In this document: in pieces, positions 41,217 through 45,642 of the stretch
How the letters are laid out: every line of letters starts with the position of its first letter
Numbering within the stretch: the stretch's first letter is position 1
Assembly: GCA_024653205.1 (NCBI GenBank)
Contig: JANLFO010000019.1
Span: 1 to 45,642, forward strand
Reading direction: 5' to 3'
Source of the DNA: Clostridia bacterium
GTDB lineage: Bacteria; Bacillota; DSM-521; Neomoorellales; SLTJ01
DNA length: 45,642 nucleotides
Notes under the pieces: generated by a model
What the model saw: the letters and a program-made list of their open reading frames with translations, nothing else
Databases searched by the model: none
What the model was told of the DNA's origin: nothing
Translations under genes and position numbers: made by a program

Positions 41217-42204
41217 TTCCGCTTCTCCCTTCTTCCAACCCTATCTGTGGCCAGCGCAAGAGCAGCACCTCCCACAGTAGCTGCCGCTGGACGTTCTGGT
41301 CCAGAGCCTTACGCGCACCCACCAGGCGACGCCGGAGGGCGGCCAGCTTCTCAGGCGAAGGCAACCGCCGAGGAAGGTGCTCCGGCAGGTCTGGATGGTG
41401 CAGGAGGTCCTTCCGGCCGGTCCTCTGCCACACCCAGGCGTCGCGCAGCCAATCCAGGAAGGTTTCGACGACCTCCCGGCCCTCCCATTCTCTCATTTCT
41501 TGGGCCAGCTCTAATCTCTGCCGCGCCGGAGCCTGCCAAACACCGGACCAAATCCTCAGCATAACCGACCGCTTGGGGTCCCCGCTCACAAGCTTCTTTG
41601 CCCGCTCCAGGTTCCCTCCGGCCAGGGCCGCCGCCCACTGCGCCTGCGGCCCTTCGAATCCCCGGTCGGCCAGAAAGCTCAACACCGCCGCCCGCGGCAA
41701 GGGGCCAAAGCGCACCGTCTGGCAACGCGAACGTATCGTGGGCAGTAGATCCTCCGGGCGGTCACTAACCAAAACGAAGACCATCGGGGCGGTCGGCTCT
41801 TCCAAAAGCTTCAACAAGGCATTGGCCGCTTCCGGGGTAAGCTCCTCCGCCCGCACCAGCACCACTAACAGGTACCGCCCCTCGTGAGGGGGATAGACCG
41901 CCCGCCGGCGCACCTCCTGGAGCTGCTCCAGCTTTAGGCTCTGGCCGGCCGGCTCTATCCAAAGCAGATCCGGGTGCGAACGCTCCCTGAGCTTGAGGCA
42001 GGCCGGACAGAAATCGCAGGCGTCCCCCTGCCGGGAGTAGGGGCAATTGAGAGCCTGGGCCCAGGCCAGAGCCGCGGTCTTCTTGCCTGCGCCCGGAGGC
42101 CCGGCAAAAAGGTAGGCGTGGGTTATCCGGCCCTCAACCAAGGCCCGCCGCAGCTGCTCCTTGGCAACCTCCTGCCCGTACAGAGCGGCCAGAGTCATGA
42201 CCAC
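41161..42204 (-). CDS. holB: DNA polymerase III delta-prime subunit
   Basis: Delta-prime is part of the clamp loader. The 347-residue protein starts MVMTLAALYGQEVAKEQLRR. The AAA module has a Walker-A-like GPPGAGKKTAALAW (about 35-48), a zinc knuckle CPYSRQGDACDFCPACLKL, YLLVVLVRAEELTPEAANAL (degenerate Walker B) and sensor segment LLPTIRSRCQTVRFG. The C-terminal collar helices follow. It overlaps tmk by 10 bases. In Bacillus yaaQ and yaaR lie between tmk and holB; both are absent here. Confidence 0.92.
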   Translation of the reverse strand: MVMTLAALYGQEVAKEQLRRALVEGRITHAYLFAGPPGAGKKTAALAWAQALNCPYSRQGDACDFCPACLKLRERSHPDLLWIEPAGQSLKLEQLQEVRRRAVYPPHEGRYLLVVLVRAEELTPEAANALLKLLEEPTAPMVFVLVSDRPEDLLPTIRSRCQTVRFGPLPRAAVLSFLADRGFEGPQAQWAAALAGGNLERAKKLVSGDPKRSVMLRIWSGVWQAPARQRLELAQEMREWEGREVVETFLDWLRDAWVWQRTGRKDLLHHPDLPEHLPRRLPSPEKLAALRRRLVGARKALDQNVQRQLLWEVLLLRWPQIGLEEGRSGSGKDSRGPVPASRKNILL

Positions 42205-42860
42205 CCTTTCCTTTCCAGAAAGGCCTCTACCTTGTTCTTCACCCGGACGAAGACCTCGTCCGGAGGTCCGAGGGCTTCGATCACCGCCACCCGCTCCGGG
42301 AACTGCCTGGCCAATGTCAAATAGCCCCTGCGCACCGTCTCCAGGAATTCGCTTCCCTCTGCTTCCAGGCGATCCGCCTTGCGTCCCGCCGTAACCAGGC
42401 GCCGCAGCGCCTCCCGGGCAGGCATATCCAAGAGCAGGGTAAGATCGGGCTCCAAGCCTCCGGTGGCCAGGCGGTTGACCGCCTCTAACTCGGCCAGATC
42501 AAGACCCCGCCCGTAACCCTGGTAGGCAAGGGTGGACAGGGTGTAGCGGTCGCACACCACCACCCGGCCCTCCGCCAGGGCCGGGCGGATTACCTTAGCC
42601 ACGTGCTCGGCCCGCGCCGCCGAGTACAGGAACAACTCGGCCGCCGGCGCCACCGTACCCAGGCGACGGCCGAGTACCACTTCCCTCAGCGCCTCTCCCA
42701 GTTCGGTTCCTCCCGGCTCGTGCGTTACCAGTACCCGTAACCCGCAGGCCCTGAGGTAAAGCCCCAACCGCTCGGTCTGGGTAGTCTTCCCGACGCCGTC
42801 TATCCCCTCCAGAGAAATAAGCCGCCCGGGAAGAGGCATGCGACCCTGCTCCCTATTCAC
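42195..42860 (-). CDS. tmk: Thymidylate kinase
   Basis: Tmk phosphorylates dTMP to dTDP, the step after ThyX. The 221-residue protein has the P-loop LEGIDGVGKTTQTERLG (18-34), the LID/DR(Y/H) region VVCDRYTLSTLAYQGYGRGLDL, THEPGGTELGEALREVVLG and LTLLLDMPAREALRR. It overlaps holB by 10 bases and the decarboxylase gene by 8, so the whole yaaO-tmk-holB-ricT-yabA-rsmI run appears to be one operon. Confidence 0.96.
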   Translation of the reverse strand: MNREQGRMPLPGRLISLEGIDGVGKTTQTERLGLYLRACGLRVLVTHEPGGTELGEALREVVLGRRLGTVAPAAELFLYSAARAEHVAKVIRPALAEGRVVVCDRYTLSTLAYQGYGRGLDLAELEAVNRLATGGLEPDLTLLLDMPAREALRRLVTAGRKADRLEAEGSEFLETVRRGYLTLARQFPERVAVIEALGPPDEVFVRVKNKVEAFLERKGWS

Positions 42861-44292
42861 CGACTACCGCTACCTCACCTTCATCCGTAAGGCCCTGAAT
42901 GGCGTGCCCCCAAGCCTGCAACTCCCGGAGGTAGGCCACCAAATCCTCACCTATCAATTCTCCCGGCCAACAGAGCGGGATGCCCGGCGGATACGGAACC
43001 AGGGCCTGGGCCGCAATCTCCCCGGCGGCAGCGTCCAGAGGCACCCACCGATGGGGAGCCATGAACGCTTCACGCGGGGTGAGAACCGGCCTGCCGGGAC
43101 GGGGCTCATAACCCACCACCCCGGCTCGGGGCTTGGCTACCAGCGGTCGGCTCAGTAGGACCGAAAAAGCCTGCCTCACGCTAGGTATCGACCAGGCGCC
43201 GTCGGCCAGGCTGAAAAGCAGCAATACGTGGCGCCTGCCCCAGGCCTCAACCTGCACCCGGCCTTCTTCGCGCAGGATCTCGGCCAGAGCTCGGCCCTCT
43301 ACGCCCAGAGGGGCCGCCGAAATCACCAGCCGCAGAGGATCGCGGCATTCTCCCCCCGGCCCCTCCCAGAGTTCAAACTCTGGTCTGGCCTTCAGCCAGC
43401 CTCGCAGCTCGTCGACCGCCGCCAGGGCCTCCTCCCAGGCTGCGGCTCCCCGCCGGGCCAGGTGGGCCTGCATGGCGTCCAGGGAGGCCAGAAGCGGATA
43501 GGAGGGGCTGGTGCTCTGGAGAAGATCAAGCGCCCGGACTACTCTCCCCCCCTCATCCAGCCCGTGACGCAGGTGCAGTACCGCCGTCTGGGTGAGGGAA
43601 CCAAGGGTCTTGTGCCAGCCCTCTACCACCACATCGGCGCCCAGGTCCAGGGCCGAGGGCGGAAATCGCGGGTGCTTTCCAAAGTGGGCTCCGTGGGCCT
43701 GGTCTACCACCACCGTCATTCCCAGCGAATGTGCCCACTCGATCAGCGGCCCGATCTCCCAGGCCACACCCTCGTAGGTAGGATAGACAAGGACCAAGAG
43801 TCTGCATCCCGGATGGGAGGCAAGGGCGGACTCCGCTTCTGCCCGATCTATGCCCAGCGGTAAATCCCAGGTCCGGTCGAACGCATCCCTCAAGAATACG
43901 GGCCGAATGCCGGCCAATATGGCCGCACCTACCAGGCTGCGGTGGCCGCACCGGGGAACGAGCACCGGCTCATCCGGCCGCGACAGTCCCAGGAGCGCCG
44001 CCAGCAGTCCCACCGTAGTCCCGTTCACCAGGAAATAGCTGCGGCCGGCGCCGGCAAGTCGGGCCGTTAGCTCTTGGGCCCGGGCGATAGGCCCCTGGGG
44101 GTGGTGTAAATCGTCCAGACCCGGCAGTTCGGTGAGATCCAGAGCCGCCAGCTTATCCCCTACCAGCCTCCGCCACCACCCCGGCCACGCCTTGCCGCCC
44201 TTATGAGCCGGGAAATGCCCGGGATAGTAATCGCGGGCTACGTGCTCCACCAGCGCCCTAACCAGCGGTGCTTCCGGCCGTCCCTTAACCAA
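42853..44292 (-). CDS. PLP-dependent Orn/Lys/Arg decarboxylase family protein (YaaO/SpeA type)
   Basis: A 479-residue fold-type I PLP enzyme. The TTG start at 44292 has AAGGAGAAGG upstream. PGHFPAHKGGKAWPG is the substrate-loop region, FLVNGTTVGLLAAL binds PLP phosphate, and VVVDQAHGAHFG supplies Asp197 and His200. VVEGWHKTLGSLTQTAVL has the Schiff-base Lys228. The C-terminal domain ends YPPGIPLCWPGELIG. Members decarboxylate arginine, lysine or ornithine for polyamines; the substrate cannot be read here. B. subtilis yaaO occupies the same place before tmk. Confidence 0.87.
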   Translation of the reverse strand: MVKGRPEAPLVRALVEHVARDYYPGHFPAHKGGKAWPGWWRRLVGDKLAALDLTELPGLDDLHHPQGPIARAQELTARLAGAGRSYFLVNGTTVGLLAALLGLSRPDEPVLVPRCGHRSLVGAAILAGIRPVFLRDAFDRTWDLPLGIDRAEAESALASHPGCRLLVLVYPTYEGVAWEIGPLIEWAHSLGMTVVVDQAHGAHFGKHPRFPPSALDLGADVVVEGWHKTLGSLTQTAVLHLRHGLDEGGRVVRALDLLQSTSPSYPLLASLDAMQAHLARRGAAAWEEALAAVDELRGWLKARPEFELWEGPGGECRDPLRLVISAAPLGVEGRALAEILREEGRVQVEAWGRRHVLLLFSLADGAWSIPSVRQAFSVLLSRPLVAKPRAGVVGYEPRPGRPVLTPREAFMAPHRWVPLDAAAGEIAAQALVPYPPGIPLCWPGELIGEDLVAYLRELQAWGHAIQGLTDEGEVAVVGE

Positions 44293-44330
44293 GACCTTCT
44301 CCTTGTAGAAGTATGTTCTTGCTGGGTCCT

Positions 44331-44339
44331 ATTGTAGCA
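44331..44339 (-). promoter_or_regulatory. Extended -10 promoter of the yaaO-tmk-holB operon
   Basis: TGCTACAAT on the minus strand (44339-44331) is an extended -10 element. The -35 region is poor, which fits an extended -10 promoter. The TTG start of the decarboxylase gene is about 40 bases downstream. The rest of 44340-44557 is non-coding with no clear signal. Confidence 0.5.
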
Positions 44340-44557
44340 TAAACCACCCGGCCCGCCTAGACAACCTGTCCCCGGGTTAACCCCAGTCTGTCCCGGCCTC
44401 ACCGGGGTCGACCTGACTTCCCACACCCGGTTCCCCTTAACCTCTCCCCGCGTGGCCCGGTCAACCTTCGTTCTCCGGTTAGCGCCCTTGGCGTGCCCCG
44501 GCAGGGCAGGCACGTTCGGAGGGAGGCCTGGCGGCAAGCACGCCGCGGACTGCCCGA

Positions 44558-45337
44558 CTATTCCGCTGCCCGACGCTGCACCCCTTCCAGATCGATATAA
44601 TAGTGGTCATGGTAAATGAGCTCCGAAACGGGTACGATGCTGTATCCCGCGTCCTTGAGGTGGCTTATCAGCGGATCCAGGGTTTCCGGCGTATGTTCGC
44701 CGTTATTGTGAAACAGGATGATGCTTCCGGGCGCCATCCGCTTCTTGATGCGTTCCAGCATCGCCTGAGCGCTCAGGCCCTTCCAGTCTAGAGAATCGAT
44801 GCTCCACTGAACGGGAATGAATCCTTCCTGATTGACCAGGATGATTACGCGATCATCGTAGTCGCCGAAAGGAGGGCGAAAAAGCCTGGGCTGGTATCCG
44901 GTTATCTCCCGGATCAGGCGGGCGTTCTCCCTTAGTTCTCGGACGATCTGCTCGTCGGTAAGCCGGGTGAAACGGGGGTGAGTAGCCGAATGCAGGCCGA
45001 TCTCGTGGCCCTCAGAGGCGATTTGCCGGGCCTGCTCCGGGTACTTTTCCAGCCACAGGTTTACCAAGAAGAAGGTGGTTCTGACCCCGTGACGCCTCAA
45101 TACGGCCAGGATCTCCGGCGTGCGCTCCGCGCCCCAGCAGGCGTCGAACGACAGCGAAACCTTCCGTTCCGCCGTGTCCACCCGGTAGATGGGATGGATT
45201 CGTCGGGCACCTCCCACCAGAAGGTATTGCCAAGAGGCCCGAAGAGGGGGCAAGAGACACAGGAGCAGACAGGCGGCCAGGAGCACCCAGCCCAATCGCC
45301 GCCAAAACCGGCGTCCGCCGACGATGTAGGTCCACAC
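44558..45337 (-). CDS. Polysaccharide deacetylase, PdaB-like
   Basis: A 259-residue membrane-anchored NodB-family enzyme. The GTG start at 45337 is followed by a single hydrophobic segment (RLGWVLLAACLLLCLLPPLR, about 14-33). The catalytic domain begins KVSLSFDACWGAERTPEIL, where the usual TFDDG is replaced by SFDACWG, as in the sporulation deacetylase PdaB (FDISWG type). HEIGLHSATHPRFTRLTDEQ gives the metal histidines, RLFRPPFGDYDD the catalytic arginine region and ILFHNN the C-terminal His. It probably acts on spore or wall peptidoglycan. The missing second Asp of the DDG motif makes activity uncertain. Confidence 0.86.
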   Translation of the reverse strand: MWTYIVGGRRFWRRLGWVLLAACLLLCLLPPLRASWQYLLVGGARRIHPIYRVDTAERKVSLSFDACWGAERTPEILAVLRRHGVRTTFFLVNLWLEKYPEQARQIASEGHEIGLHSATHPRFTRLTDEQIVRELRENARLIREITGYQPRLFRPPFGDYDDRVIILVNQEGFIPVQWSIDSLDWKGLSAQAMLERIKKRMAPGSIILFHNNGEHTPETLDPLISHLKDAGYSIVPVSELIYHDHYYIDLEGVQRRAAE

Positions 45338-45587
45338 CTCTATCGCCTCTTCCGTCGGGACTCGGAAGATTCATATGCGTCCCCGGGGAGGGCGCAGGGC
45401 AGGAAAGAGGTGGAAGTATTCCCGTTAGGATAGGGCAGCCGCGGCGCGTAGCGCCGGAGCGGGTAAAGACCATCATAAGGCAACCGGTCGGAAAGGATTA
45501 GTCGAACCGATGGCGGTGCCGACCTGGTTCCCTGTACCGGGACGGGAATTTGCGGCCAAACCCAAATGGGAGGCGGCCTCTGCCAAG
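45338..45587. other. Non-coding stretch upstream of the PdaB-like gene
   Basis: No gene is recognised. A CATATGAAT element (minus strand near 45370-45378) resembles the -10 region of a sporulation sigma promoter, but no matching -35 is evident. The leftward gene must be transcribed from somewhere in this stretch or from the right, although a terminator stands at 45588-45617. Confidence 0.35.
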
Positions 45588-45617
45588 AAAAAGTTAAGCC
45601 CCGGTAATACACCGGGG
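45588..45617 (-). terminator. Intrinsic terminator of an upstream gene outside the window
   Basis: A 7-bp stem CCCCGGT/ACCGGGG with a 5-base loop (45599-45617) is followed on the minus strand by CTTAAC and five T. It probably ends a minus-strand gene lying to the right of the window. Confidence 0.7.
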
Positions 45618-45642
45618 TTTGAGGCTTAGCTTTCTGGCGGCG

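Overview
The window looks like a chromosomal segment of a GC-rich, anaerobic, spore-forming Firmicute of the Moorella / Desulfotomaculum / Thermoanaerobacterales kind. The evidence is SigH, an AbrB with a clostridial CxxC tail, a SleB-type hydrolase, a PdaB-like deacetylase, Veg, the CtsR-McsA-McsB-ClpC operon, ThyX instead of ThyA, and a formate-tetrahydrofolate ligase beside folate genes. The exact genus is inference. I used no database. Almost all genes lie on the minus strand, so transcription runs from right to left. Several starts were moved to internal GTG or TTG codons where a Shine-Dalgarno (SD) site, a promoter or family length decided the matter.

The gene order is a compressed version of the origin-proximal arm known from Bacillus subtilis. 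Reading leftwards from 45.3 kb: a PdaB-like deacetylase, an Orn/Lys/Arg decarboxylase, tmk, holB, ricT, yabA, rsmI, abrB (plus strand), metG, tatD, an rpfB/yabE-type 3D protein, rsmA, a YkuK-like protein, sleB (plus strand), veg, an XRE regulator (plus strand) and a small zinc-ribbon protein. Next comes a C1/folate/cofactor block: fhs, folP, folB, folK, a DUF2520 protein, panC, panD, birA, coaX, dus. A short accessory cassette (nucleotidyltransferase plus small partner) and an acyl-ACP-reductase-like oxidoreductase follow. Then come greA-lysS, the stress operon ctsR-mcsA-mcsB-clpC with radA, then carD, a PIN-TRAM protein, ispD, ispF, cysE, cysS, thyX, rlmB, sigH, a protein of uncertain function, an SCP2-domain protein and an amino-acid permease. 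The left end has three plus-strand tRNA genes (Tyr, initiator Met, Thr) and the 5' part of tuf on the minus strand.

The folate block supplies and uses tetrahydrofolate for C1 metabolism, with fhs as the formate-activating step. The pan/birA/coaX block supplies pantothenate, CoA and biotinylated enzymes. The ctsR operon handles protein quality control and carries a recognisable CtsR operator. SigH, AbrB (with a Spo0A box just after its promoter), SleB and the PdaB-like protein connect the region to sporulation.

The least explained items are: the AAR-like reductase with a conserved active-site cysteine; the nucleotidyltransferase/small-protein pair; the attenuator-like terminator in front of the pantothenate genes; genes missing from otherwise conserved positions (disA, gltX, mrnC, rnmV); and a fold-back at bases 1-27 that breaks EF-Tu and looks like an assembly or amplification artefact.
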